Below the pieces are notes generated by a model. The model was given only the letters and a program-made list of their open reading frames with translations, did not search any database and was not told where the DNA came from. Positions 10,978-21,969 of a stretch of DNA of 64,000 bases are shown here, piece by piece; the first letter of the stretch is position 1; every line of letters begins with the position of its first letter. The stretch is from Budorcas taxicolor (Eukaryota > Chordata > Mammalia > Artiodactyla > Bovidae): contig NC_068912.1 in assembly GCF_023091745.1 (NCBI RefSeq), forward strand, positions 56,226,567-56,290,566, given 5' to 3'. Both the position numbers and the translations under genes were made by a program.

Positions 10978-12220
10978 TAAGACAAATGGAACAAATGGTT
11001 CTGAGACATTAACTACATTTTCCTATGTACATTATAAATCATTCAAGATCACTTATTGATGTCAACCTGAACAGACAGTTTGCATTCTCCTAGTTCCTTT
11101 AAATGTGTCTTAATACAGAACAATCTCCTTTAGTAATCTCTAAGGAATATATAGATATTTAGTCAAAAGTCTGCCACTCTCCAATTCTGGATGTACACAG
11201 AAATGTGATACTTTGTAATTTTTACTTTTCAATCTTGAAATTTAAAATAAAATACATGTCCTTCTTGGTTTTTTCCATAACTGTGTTGATTAACCAATAA
11301 ATAAGTATCTGTTCTGAATGCACAGATATCTGTTCTAAAATGCATAATTTGTTATTCAGAATACAGTGCTTGGAATTTTCATGAGTTGCACAACCAGTTG
11401 TGACCTACCTGCTGCTAACAATCATTATCAAGTCCTTTGTTAGAGGTCTAGTTTCCACTGAGCTAAGTGTGACTTTGACATTTTTTGAAGAAACTTGGGC
11501 AGAGTCTTATAACAGAGGTTTTAACAATAAAAAATTTTTCATTTAAAAGAAAATTCAACTACTTCTGAAAATAACCTAATACAATTTCTAAAGCATAACT
11601 TAAGAGTCATGTGACCTTGCTACCCATTAACCTTGACTCTAAGGCCAGAGGTCAGAGCTTTCCTATAGCTGTGTCCTCCAGGTGTGGGGTTAAGGAGAAA
11701 AAAGGTGACAATTTGGAGGACAATTTACAAATCAGATATAATCATCTAAATTGTTAATTCTGTGTCATCCTAAGAATTTATGGCAGCCAGAAAGAAAGCA
11801 AATATGTTGTGCTAATTCAAGCAGTTACAGCTTCCTTCCCTGTTACCCTGTACAGGAAAACTCCTACAGAAGTTGTAAATCTCACCTTTCTACAAAACTA
11901 ATGAGATGGTGTCACTGTGTAGGGAGAATGACCTGGGGGCCTTATGAACATGAGGCAGCATAAAAAGGGGCTTCCGAATATTTCACCTGGAAACCGAAGA
12001 ACTAACCAGGAAACTAGAACCACCCCCATGTCAATGAGTTCTCCTTTATCTATGGAAGAGATAACCCATAAGTATGGAAAAGAAAGCTGGTTGATTTTAG
12101 CAATATTGATATTCCAAACAATGGAGGTAATAGGTTTGGTTTGAGCCAGGAACAATTTTTATTTTTTTCTCTTCTTTGTCTTTTTGTTTCATTTCACTTT
12201 TTTTCGCATCTCCTTTGTCT
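10978..12220. other. Unassigned DNA
   Basis: About 1.2 kb with no recognisable repeat or gene. The open frames at 11751-11963 and 11944-12144 have no motif I know. Nothing further is visible. Confidence 0.5.
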
Positions 12221-12303
12221 GTTATCAATTGATTTATTCACTGAATAATAATTGACCATCGAGACACTGTACTAGGCTCTATGGAAACAAAAATGAATGA
12301 TAG
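12221..12303 (-). mobile_element. Possible L2 LINE 3' fragment
   Basis: A run with ttgatttattcactgaataataattgacc-like content (in pieces) followed by gacactgtactaggctctat resembles antisense L2 (tattgagc, then caggcactgtgctaggc). Short and diverged. Confidence 0.35.
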
Positions 12304-12307
12304 TTGA

Positions 12308-13040
12308 TGTCAGTGAAAGAGGAGAGTGAAAAAGTTGGCTGAAAACTCAACATTCAGAAAACTAAGATCATGGCATCCAGTCCCATCACTTCATGGCAAA
12401 TAGATGGGGAAACAGTGACAGACTTTATTTTGGCAGGGGTGGTGGGGGGGCTCCAAAATCACTGCAGATAGTGACTGCAGCCATGAAATTAAAAGACACT
12501 TGCTCCTTGGAAGAAAAGCTTTGACCAGCTTAGACAGCATATTAAAAAGCAGAGGCATTACATTACAAAGGTCCATCTAGTCAAAGCTGTGGTTTTTCCA
12601 ATAGTCATGTGTGGATGTGAGAGTTGGACTATAAAGAAAGCTAAGCACCAAAGAATTGAAGCTTTTGAACTGTGGTGTTGGAGAAGACTCTTGAGAGTCC
12701 CTTGGACTGCAAGGAGATCCAATCAGTCCATCCTAAAGGAGATCAGTCCTGAGTGTTCATTGGAAGGACTGATGCTGAAGCTGAAACTCCAATACTTTGG
12801 CCACCTGATATGAAGGACTGTCTCATTTGAAAAGACCCTGATGCTGGGAAAAGATGGAAGGCAGGAAGAGAAGGGAGTGACAGAGGATGAGATGGTTGGC
12901 TGTCATCGCCAACTAGATGGACATGAGCTTGATTAGGCTCCAGGAGTTGGTGACGGACAGGGAAACCTGGCATGCTGCATGCAGTCCATGGGGTTGCAGA
13001 GTGGGACACGACTGAGTGACTGAACTGAATTGAACTGAAC
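12308..13040 (+). mobile_element. BovB LINE, 3' fragment
   Basis: 5'-truncated copy starting in the region that codes for the MKVKEESEKVG stretch and running to the 3' end (gactgagtgactgaactgaa). It keeps a C-terminal piece (12589-12813) with CGCESWTIKKAKH and FELWCWRRLLRVPWTARRSN. A G-rich expansion (ggtggggggg) near 12440 and internal stops show it is dead. Confidence 0.92.
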
Positions 13041-13984
13041 AATCCCAGTGAGATCACAGATTGGTCAAAAGGGATCATGAAAACAAAACCAAGGCCATGA
13101 GACAAGTGTTATAAGAAAGAAAAGATGGCATCAAGATTGGTGGCAAGGTTTGCAAAATGGATCACTGGTGTTTAGAATTTAAACTGTGGCCATGAACCAG
13201 ACTGATGCTAAGGGCTTGAAGGTGATTGAACTGAAGATCATGACCTAATGTCTACAATATTCAACTAAAGACAGAGAAAACAACATAGGTAGTAAAAGAA
13301 GACTTTAGATACATAATGCTCGGGTTTAGGCACTGCTTTTCAAGTTTCCTTGCCTGTAGTTGAATGTTGTTAAAACTGCCTGACTAGCTATAGGCTACTT
13401 GTTTTACATTAAAATTGAACCCCTGAGGTTACTTGCACATATCCTTAATTAATTAATTTCTTCTTTCATTAAGCAATAGATCATAGATGAGGACTTCAGG
13501 ATAAGTATAGAATGAGGCTTCTGGATAAATTATAAAGTATCAACTTAGGATACCCAGTTATTGGGTCTGTATCCTGCAACTCCCTTACTGTCCCCTCCCA
13601 CTAACATATATGACCTCTAATGACAGCCATGTCTCTGCTGGACTCAGGATCATGCCCCAAGGACAGTCTGACTTCTAACGAAAAGCCCCATAATATTTTC
13701 ACATGGATTAAAAGTAGGTGAAAATTAACTTCAGGGGTAATGTTGAAGAATAAAAATTGATGTGTATGGAATTGGAGTGGGTTGTAAAAGCAAGCATGTT
13801 ATCTGCCATTGCCTTGACAAGGCTAAGAGTTCCTGGCACAGAGAAAGACCTACACAAATATTCTAGGAGCAAAGATGACAAATGATAACAGGCTAGATTG
13901 GGTTAAAAGAGATGTCCTTTTTGATTACCTATGTTTTACCTGGAACTGTAAGAGGTAAACTTGAAGAGAGTTTTGTATGGATCA

Positions 13985-14115
13985 TTTCATTTGATATTGT
14001 CTATTTTGCACAGATGTGGAATCAGTTTGCAAAGAATTTAAAAACTTTCCAAGGGCTTTCCTCAGAACCACGTAGCTAGTGGCTACCAGACCAAGAATTC
14101 AAATTCAGATTTTAA
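13985..14115 (-). mobile_element. MIR SINE fragment
   Basis: Antisense MIR pattern: a tttccaagggctttcctcag run, then acgtagctagtggc, then gaattcaaattcag, matching the conserved tgcccaaggtcacacagctagtaagtggc core in order, with divergence throughout. Confidence 0.5.
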
Positions 14116-15101
14116 TTGATATTTTTTTCCTGATATTTTTATTATACCATGGTAATGCCACACCATTTGCATGGGTCCTGCAGATAAAATGCCTTTGCTT
14201 GAGCACCATTCTTTGTCTAGTATTAATGCATGATTATTGAAAGAGAATGCATGAGGGAATGGATATTAGCATATGAGAAGGGAAGAAAGTATCATTCTAG
14301 ATAAAGATGGCAAGTAACTAGTTCTCTGTATAGTTCACCAGAAATGAGAGGCCTCCCCACTCTGATGCTAAGCTCTTTAGGGATAATACTGCATTTGCCA
14401 CATTCCCCCATGTCTCTATAGGAAGAACTTAGCGAAGAGCCGATGACGACTGATTGCCCATTAGTGAAAGACATGCTGTTTAAATTGTTGTTCTCAAATA
14501 TCTTTAGTTCTTAATGGAAATCTTAAGAAACCCAAGGTCTTCTGGAGGCATATTGAACATAACAATACTGGGGGTTAGAGAAGAGACACAGTTGGAATCT
14601 GGATTCACCTTTTGCACATCTTTTCTAGTTAGATGTGTTCTCTGTCATCCTCTGAAGCATACGTGCTTCTCTTTGGCCATCTACTCCAGTGTTCTGTGGA
14701 GCATCTTTGCTTTTGAGTTTTCCTGAAGCATTTATAAATTTTACAGACGAGTGCTTTGATTTGTTCCTTTATTGCTTGGGTGTTAGTTGTTGATGGTAGA
14801 AGCCCTAGTCAGGGGTGATCTTCAAAATATTTATCAATTCTTTATTGATATTTACCAATATTAATAATTAATATGAATGAATTAATATTATCAATTAATT
14901 AATGTTAATAAAATTACTGTTAATAAATTAATAAAATCAATTTTAATAAAATATTAGTAAATTGGATCCAGTTGGAACAGATCACAGCTATGTACATCCA
15001 ATACTACTGGACCAGGTTACCTACCACATATCAGCTTTTCCTGAACTTATATTCAGATCAGGGTTCCCCTCATCTGTGAAGATTAATCACAGTGTAATGA
15101 G

Positions 15102-15142
<41 letters not shown>
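15102..15142. repeat. (AC)n microsatellite
   Basis: About 20 uninterrupted CA dinucleotides, long enough to be polymorphic. Confidence 0.97.
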
Positions 15143-15144
<2 letters not shown>

Positions 15145-16310
15145 CTCAGCAACCTAAACACATGCCTGAATTTCATCCTTTAAATAAAGCAATCACTTCC
15201 AAAGGATAATCCAGGTATCTAATGTGCTATCTTTGCCCAAAACACTTTAAAAATTCCTCTTGGCATTGCCTTCAGGGTCAGTTCATGAACCACAAAAATA
15301 AAAAACAATTTTTGTCTTTTTTTATAGTCACATCTCATTTTTGACAAATTTATAATACCTAGCTTCATCACCCTTAATCAGAAATGGCTCTAAACCACTT
15401 CTGGCCATTTCCAAAAATCAACCTAGCTTTCAAAAGGCAAATATTTGTCCCAGTTATGTCCCAGAATGCAAAGAAGTGTGATATAAGCTATGGAAGAAAC
15501 CCAAGAAGACAGTACATAATATTTTCATGGGAAATTTGGTTGCTTTTTTAGAAAATACATATAGCAAAAGTCCCATAAGAAAAGGTACAGTCTGTCATTG
15601 CTCCACTTGAGTTGAGATGCCTCACCCACATTCCCGTCCACCAGAAACAGTCTGCCCACAGCCCCTGTTACTCAGGCTACTGTGTTTTGAACCATGTGGC
15701 TGGACTATTCAAACTCCACTCTTCATTTACAGATCACTGGACCAGCAGTATATGCCTGATTCAAGATAACCAGTCTGCAAGCTGGCCGATATGTATGGTC
15801 TGGATAAAAAGACAAGCTGGGCTAACCAGAATCTCAATTTTGAGATATGAATTAGGAAAGATAAAAAATGAATTTTAAGCACTATGGGTGCTGAAATTTG
15901 AAAGTTATAAGATGATGGAAGTAAGTGGGAGTGAGCAGACCAAGGTCATCATTGTCAATTATAAATCAAAGTCATAAAGGAATGGAATGGGAATATGATA
16001 AGCAGGAGAAACAGGAAAATGGACACAGAACACTTGAGTAGATGGCCAAAGAGAAGCACATATGCTTTAGAGGATGACAGAGAACATTCCTAGGTTATCT
16101 TCCCATCATTGGTTCTCTCCTTAGCAACCCTGATTTTCATTTGGGCAGCTATGTGATTCTGAGCATATGACTCTGCCCATACTACCAAACTGAAACAGTG
16201 ACCAGGCTAAGCCAACAGGGATATATTTCAATGGTTATGGTGACTGGCTTAGGAGTAGGAAGGTGGTCCAAGCAATTATGGTACATATTAAGACTTTTGT
16301 TTTGAATGGT

Positions 16311-16372
16311 AGAGAAGATTCTCTCTCTTTTTATCTAGAATAGAGAAGATTCTCTCTCTTTTTATCTAGAAT
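16311..16372. repeat. Perfect 31-bp tandem duplication
   Basis: Two identical 31-bp units, each beginning agagaagattctctct and ending tctagaat. Each unit contains a small palindrome, agagaa-ga-ttctct. The identity of the copies suggests a recent event. Confidence 0.95.
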
Positions 16373-16623
16373 AAGAAAAGTGTATTTGTGAGAGCAACTG
16401 GTAACCATTTTGAAATAGTTCATCAGCCTTAAAATAGAGATGACACTATGGAATGAACAGCAAAGATACAGAATAAAAAGACATAGGATTTTCAGTGGTG
16501 TTTTGGAGATTTTAGATTAAGCCTCATTTGAAGTTATAGAATGTAAAGTTCCAAAGAATAGCAAGGAGAGATAAGAAAGCCTTCTTCAGAGATCAATACA
16601 AAGAAATAGAGGAAAACAACAGA

Positions 16624-17973
16624 ATGGGAAAGACTAGAGATCTTTTCAAGAAAATTAGAGATACCAAGGGAACATTTCATGCAAAGATGGGCTCGATAAA
16701 GGACAGAAATGGAATGGACCTAACAGAAGCAGAAGATATTAAGAAGAGGTGGCAAGAATACACAGAAGAACTGTACAAAAAAGAGCTTCACAACCCAGAT
16801 AATCATGATGGTGTGATCACTCACCTAGAGCCAGACATGCTGGAATGTGAAGTCAAGTGGGCCTTAGAAAGCATCACTAGGATCAAAGCTAGTGGAGGTG
16901 ATGGCATTCCAGTTGAGCTATTTCAAATCCTGAAAGATGATGCTGTGAAAGTGCTACACTCAATATGTTAGCAAATTTGGAAAACTCAGCAGTGGCCACA
17001 GGACTGGGAAAGGTCAGTTTTCATTCCAATCCCAAAGAAAGACAATGCCAAAAAATGCTCAAACTACTGCACAATTGCACTCATCGGTGACTCAGACAGT
17101 AAAGCGTGTGTCTACAGTGGGTTTGATCCCTGGGTTGGGAAGATTCCCTGGAGAGGGAAATTGCAACCCACTCCAGTACTCTTGCCTTGAAAATCCCATG
17201 GTCAGAGGAGCTTGGTGCAGGCTACTATCCATGGGGTCGCAAAGAGTTGGGCACGACTTCACTTTCACTTTCACACACTAGTAAAGTAATGCTCAAAATT
17301 CTCCAAGCCAGGCTTCAGCAGTACATGAATCATGAGCTTCCAGATGTTCAAGCTGGTTTTAGAAAAGGCAGAGGAACCAGAGATCAAATTGCCAACAACC
17401 GCTGGATCATCAAAAAAGCAAGAGTTCCAAAAAGACATCTATTTCTGCTTTATTGACTATGCCAAAGCCTTTGACTGTGTGGACCACAATAAACTGTGGA
17501 AAATTCTGAAAGAGATGGGAATACCAGACCACCTGATCTGCCTCTCGAGAAACCTATATGCAGGTCAGGAAGCAACAGTTAGAACTGAACATGGAACAAC
17601 AGACTGGTTCCAAACAGGAAAAGGAGTATGTCAAGGCTGTATCTTGTCACCCTGCTTATTTAACTTATATGCGGAGTACATCAGGAGAAATCCTGGGCTG
17701 GAGGAAGCACAAGCTGGAATCAAGATTGCTGGGAGAAATATGAATAACCTCAGATATTCAGATGACACCACCCTTATGGCAGAAAGTGAAAAGGAACTAG
17801 AAAGCCTCTTGATGAAAGTGAAAGAGGAGAGTGAAAAAGTTGGCTTAAAGCTCAACATTCAGAAAATGAAGATCATGGCATCTGGTCCCATCACTTCATG
17901 GCAGATAGATGGGGAAACAGTGGAAACAGTGTCTGACTGTATTTTGGGGATCCAAAATCACTGCAGACGGTGA
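16624..17973 (+). pseudogene. BovB reverse transcriptase remnant interrupted by a SINE
   Basis: An open piece at 16624-16971 (115 codons) covers the linker and fingers; it stops at a TAG in the HSIC-QQ region. After the SINE, 17332-17973 (213 codons) covers FIDYAKAFDCVDH motif A, the GVCQGCILSPCLFN block and a motif C that reads LRYSDDTTLMAES. The usual YADD is therefore YSDD, from a single base change near 17758. Later the frame is lost at the ILGIQNH region. Not functional. Confidence 0.85.
17087..17272 (+). mobile_element. Bov-tA SINE inside BovB
   Basis: Lacks the first few bases of the head (begins ggtgactcagacag), has B box gggtttgatccc, the Bov-A body, and a ttcactttcac tail. It sits between the BovB blocks that read gcactcatc and acacactagtaaag. 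The target duplication is masked by similarity of the tail to the target. Confidence 0.9.
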
Positions 17974-18539
17974 TTGCAGCCATGAAATTAAAAGACACTT
18001 GCTCCTTGGAAGGAAAGTTATGAACATAGCATATTAAAAAGCAGAGACATTACTTTGCCGACTAAGGTCCGTCTAGTCAAGGCTATGGTTTTTCCAGTGG
18101 TCATGTATGGATGTGAGAGTTGGACTGTGAAGAAAGCTGAGCACCAAAGAATTGATGGTTTTGAGCTGTGATGTTGGAGAAGACTCTTGAGAGTCCCTTG
18201 GACTGCAAGGAGATCCAACCAGTCCATTCTGAAGGAGATCAGTCCTGGGTGTTCTTTGGAAGGAATGATGCTAAAGCTGAAACTCCAGTACTTTGGCCAC
18301 CTCATGTGAAGAGTTGACTCATTGGAAAAGACTCTGATCTGGGAGGGACTGGGGGCAGGAGGAGAAGGGGACAACAGAGGATGAGATGGCTGGATGGCAT
18401 CACTGACTCGATGGACGTGAGTCTGAGTGAACTCCAGGAGATGGTGATGGACAGGGAGGCCTGGCGTGCTATGATTCATGGGGTCACAAAGTGTTGGACA
18501 CGACTGAGCTACTGAACTGAACTGAACTGAAGTTATAGA

Positions 18540-18905
18540 TCTATCCTTTGTTGATTTTTTTTTAACTTAAACTACTCAGTCCTTTTTATTGTTTAAGCCA
18601 GTTTAATTGGCTTTTTCTTATTTGCAAAAAAAAAAAAAAAGGTTGACACAAATAAAAGACAAAAACCTGTCTCCAGAAACTCTTCTATTACTAAAACTTC
18701 AGTTTAAATGCTACTGTATATTTATCCTCCAGAATAAATCCTTTCTTAAAAGCTAATCTAAGTTTTTTTTTTTAACCCCCAGAAGCAATTTAGATGAATA
18801 TTGTGATTGATAAACAATTATAAAAGATTACTTTCTGTTTCTGGATGGGTTCTATTCTGATATTAGGCATCTTACATTTCTCACTTTAATCCAGAATCCA
18901 ACAAT
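18540..18905. other. Unassigned DNA with poly-A runs
   Basis: Contains A15 at about 18626 and several T runs. No element or gene recognised. Confidence 0.5.
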
Positions 18906-18912
18906 CTGAGGG

Positions 18913-19119
18913 GCTTTCCAGGTAGCTCAGTGGTAAAGAATCCACTTGCCAATGCAGAAGATACGTGTTTGATCCCTGAGTCAAGAAGATGGCCTGGAGA
19001 AGGAAATGGCAACCTGCTCCAGTATTCTTATCAGGAAAATTCCATGGTCAGAGGAGCCTGGAAGGCTGCAATCCATGAGGTCTCAAAGAGTGGGGCATGA
19101 CTTAGCAACTGAGCATGCA
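18913..19119 (+). mobile_element. Bov-tA SINE
   Basis: Head gctttccaggtagctcagtgg, B box gtttgatccc, and body through gcctggaaggctgcaa to gacttagcaactgagcatg. CpG sites are largely lost, so the copy is older than those at 35.2 and 56.2 kb. Confidence 0.88.
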
Positions 19120-19154
19120 CTCACTCAGGTCAGGGTGAGATCACAAGTACATAC

Positions 19155-19208
19155 AGAAGAGCCTGGTGGGATTGCAAAAGAGTCAGACACAACTAAACAA
19201 CAACAAAA
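19155..19208 (+). mobile_element. Bov-A 3' tail fragment
   Basis: The sequence from gaagagcctggtggg to cagacacaactaaacaac is the last quarter of a Bov-A unit without the rest, lying just downstream of a full SINE. Confidence 0.6.
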
Positions 19209-19379
19209 GCACTTATTAAAAAAATTACTCAATCCAGAGAGTATACATAAGGTCAAAAATGAAATCCACTCTCTAAGGCTTCTCCAGGATTCATTGTAAA
19301 TTTGTATTCTTCTAGATCCTTTGTCAGTACGCACACATATAAAATTTAAAATGACAGTGGAAAGAGGGTGCATGTTACT

Positions 19380-19880
19380 TTCTTCAACTTGCTCTTTTTT
19401 TTTTTTTTTCCTCTCAGCAGTATATTATAGGCCTCTTGCCACATAATTCTCATTCATTTTCATGGCTGCATTCTATTCTGTGTTAGTGCTATATTTATTT
19501 AACTTTTCTCCTACTGATGAATATTTGGGTCGTCTCCAATTTTTTGGAGTACAAATAATACTACAATGAGCATACTTTTACACATTTTCTTATATATTTA
19601 TACAAATACTTTTGGCAGAATAATTTTTAGAGGGAGCATTGTCACTTCAAAACCAGTGAAAGCCTAGTATAAATTACTATATTAAAATGTTTTAGTATAC
19701 CTGTAACATACAATATTGTACAGCAACTCTACTTTAATAAAACAAAATCACAAATTTAAAAAATTTTGATGTATCTGTCCTCCAAAAACATTGTACACAC
19801 TCTCACCAATGGCATGTGAGAATGTCCCCTTTGCTACACTGTCATCAATATCAATATCATCAATGTATTCATTTACTCAT
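19380..19880 (-). mobile_element. Ancient L1M 3' fragment, antisense
   Basis: Antisense L1M pattern: ggctgcattctattctgtg, then ttaacttttctcctactgatg, atatttgggtcgtctcc, then (after an insertion) cctccaaaaacattgtac and caatggcatgtgagaatg. Interrupted by a short ruminant-type L1 3' end. Confidence 0.65.
19672..19770 (+). mobile_element. L1 3'-end insertion
   Basis: The run acctgtaacatacaatattg then tacagcaactctactttaat and an A-rich end match the common 3' terminus of artiodactyl L1. It lies inside the antisense L1M fragment, so it is a later insertion. Confidence 0.55.
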
Positions 19881-19999
19881 CACCATTAGATTTCAATATT
19901 AAGCTGTAAAAATAAGAGAAACATCTTGAAGTATGGAGAGAATGTCATGGAAAATATGAAAATATTATATTTTTTTCATGGAGTAGGAGATGTGTATGG

Positions 20000-20123
20000 A
20001 GCAGGGAAAGGCAACCCACTCCAGTATTCCTGCCTGGAGAGTTCCATGGACAGAGGAGCCTGGCAGGCTACAGTCCATGGGGCCGTAGAGTCGGACATGA
20101 CTGAGTGACTAACACAAACATGC
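20000..20123 (+). mobile_element. 5'-truncated Bov-tA/Bov-A SINE
   Basis: Begins in the body (agcagggaaaggcaacccac) and ends gactgagtgactaacaca. An imperfect duplication flanks it: aggagatgtgtatgg at 19985-19999 and aggagatatgtaatgg at 20124-20139. The tRNA-like head is absent. Confidence 0.85.
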
Positions 20124-20376
20124 AGGAGATATGTAATGGTTTTCTAGGGATTTGGTGAAAAATGTCAGAAACATTAATAAGAAGTAAGTTCCAGATACTT
20201 AGGGATGCCGTAATAAAAATTAGATAAATAATGTTAAAATAAGGTCTAGCTTTATAACAGACACTCGTCATTCCCTCTATAGATTAGTGAAGCCCTGGGA
20301 CCTACTACTAATCTAAAACCAAAAGGTATTTATTTTAAATTCTACTTCCTTCTCTTGAAAAGTTGGTGTGTGTGTC

Positions 20377-20409
20377 GGGGGGCGGGGATGTGGTGTTGGG
20401 GCAGGGGTG
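20377..20409 (+). other. G-rich tract, possible G-quadruplex
   Basis: Four runs of at least four G on the plus strand (lengths 6, 4, 4 and 4), separated by 1, 10 and 2 bases. The central 10-base loop is longer than the strict 7-base limit, so folding is uncertain. Confidence 0.45.
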
Positions 20410-20512
20410 GTGGTTCCAATAGAAAAAACAAATTTTTTTTGCTTGTAAGATAATTCTTTCATAAGTATTCTATTTAATGTAAAAAAAATCAGTAATAGCA
20501 AGTCAGGCAAAT

Positions 20513-20715
20513 ATTTATTGAAAGCATTTTAGAAGCACAAAGTACTATGATAGGTGTTCCACACTTGGGAGCATCTTGCAGTTCACCAATTCTCAAGGCA
20601 ACACTGAGGATAAAAAGGATATCAAAAAGATATTATTTTGCCTCTAAGCAAGGATTTATACTGATTATTTAACTCCAGAGCCTTCAGTTTGCAAATTAAA
20701 TGACTAATTGTGAAT
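20513..20715 (-). mobile_element. MIR SINE fragment
   Basis: Antisense MIR order: tatttattgaaagcatttta, then acaaagtactatgatagg, then agttcaccaattctcaaggc, then tattattttgcctctaagc. Matches the pattern tttattgagcgcttactatg, aatcctcacaacaac, tattatcccc. Confidence 0.5.
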
Positions 20716-21760
20716 AGATTCACTCTTGAAATCTTTGTAGAGTTTCTTCCCCACCCCCAGCTCCCAACAACTGAGGAATCCTGGTATTTGGTAGAGGGGG
20801 CGATTGGGAGGCAGAGGCTTATCTAATGCTGTAATTTGATAAAGTAGCCAGAAGCTACAGTGCTAACGTACCAGTACCTACCCAGCCTGTCTTTCTTAAT
20901 CATCTCCTCCTGTTAAAAGATTTGAAGCCAATCTTTGTGTCTTAAGAATACAATATGTCAGAACATCACCAATTTACTTGTCTTCCTTGATGTCCTGGCC
21001 TGAAAGACCTGAATCCTGTCAAAATTGGCTGTTTATTGGAGACACCTGGGTGGTTCTATGTCCCATAAACAAAGGAAAACAAATGAACTAAAGTTTAGAA
21101 ACCAGAAAAAAAGCACTGAACTAGAAACTACAGGACCCAACTATGGTATAAAAATCTTAGTGGAAAAACCACCCTGGCATATCTCTACTCATTTTTGACT
21201 CCAAAGGCTCATCTTATCTCTTTTCTCATTCAGTGAATACAACATTATGTAGAATATAACTTGCTGAGGTTCTTAGCCAGTATGGTATAAGCCTGACTCA
21301 TATATGCTGGTGGCAACTCTTGAGATTTCAGTAGAATGCAGCTGTCTTAAACAGAATTCAAAAATAAATCTCCTAAATAGTAATACTTTCAGTGACCCTC
21401 ATTATCTTATATTTCACATGTAATTCATTTTACAGAGGTGCTAACCAATAATCTAAACTCTCTTTTTCATGTTTAAGTGTAACTTTATGCAGATAAGAGG
21501 AAATAAAAATAGTCTTAAAACTCTAGTCATATTAGTTACATTCTTTTTTCTCAAAAAAGCTGAGTATCAAAAGGACTGTCCTATTTTTATTTGAATCTTA
21601 AGTGTAGCTTCATCTTTCCCCCTTTATAAAAGTATAGAAAAATATCCAATGGAGGATATGATGAAACAATTAAAATTAGAATGAGACAATCCTGGTTAGG
21701 CAATGTGGAAGGAAATGAAAGGGCTCGCATGATAAACTTGTTTTGGGGGTCCCATATCCT
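20716..21760. other. Unassigned DNA
   Basis: About 1 kb with no recognised repeat, gene or RNA. Confidence 0.5.
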
Positions 21761-21762
21761 GG

Positions 21763-21969
21763 GCTTCCCTAAAGGCTCAGTGATAAAGAATCTGCCTGCC
21801 AACGCAGGAGACACGGATTCAGTCCCTGGGTCAGGAAGATCCCCTGGAGAAGGGAATGGCAAGCCACTCCAGTGTTCTTGCCTAGGAAATCCTGTGGATG
21901 GAGGAGCCTAGCAGGCTACCGTCCATGGGGCTGCAAAAGAGTAGGATACAACTTAATGACTAAACAACA
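21763..21969 (+). mobile_element. Bov-tA SINE
   Basis: Head gcttccctaaaggctcagtg, degenerate B box gattcagtccc, body to aacttaatgactaaacaaca. No clear target duplication. Confidence 0.9.

Larger units (their letters stand above)
13041..16529. other. Unassigned DNA with MIR, microsatellite and a small duplication
   Basis: No gene recognised. Contents that can be named (MIR fragment, (AC)n array, 31-bp duplication) are listed separately. 14850-14960 is very AT-rich with repeated TTAATAAA and ATTAAT words. 13041-13330 and 15600-15880 have short open frames without known similarity. Confidence 0.5.
16541..18527 (+). mobile_element. BovB LINE, 5'-truncated, with target duplication
   Basis: Plus-strand BovB from the linker (FQRIARRDKKAFF block) to the (actga)n 3' end. 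The flanking duplication tgaagttataga is perfect over 12 bp (16529-16540 and 18528-18539); its first bases overlap the element tail. A Bov-tA SINE interrupts it at 17087-17272. The 5' end is truncated, which is the usual RTE outcome. Confidence 0.93.

Noticed and set aside
13041..13330. Possible processed pseudogene just after a BovB
   Set aside because: No frame, poly-A tail or recognised protein could be seen.
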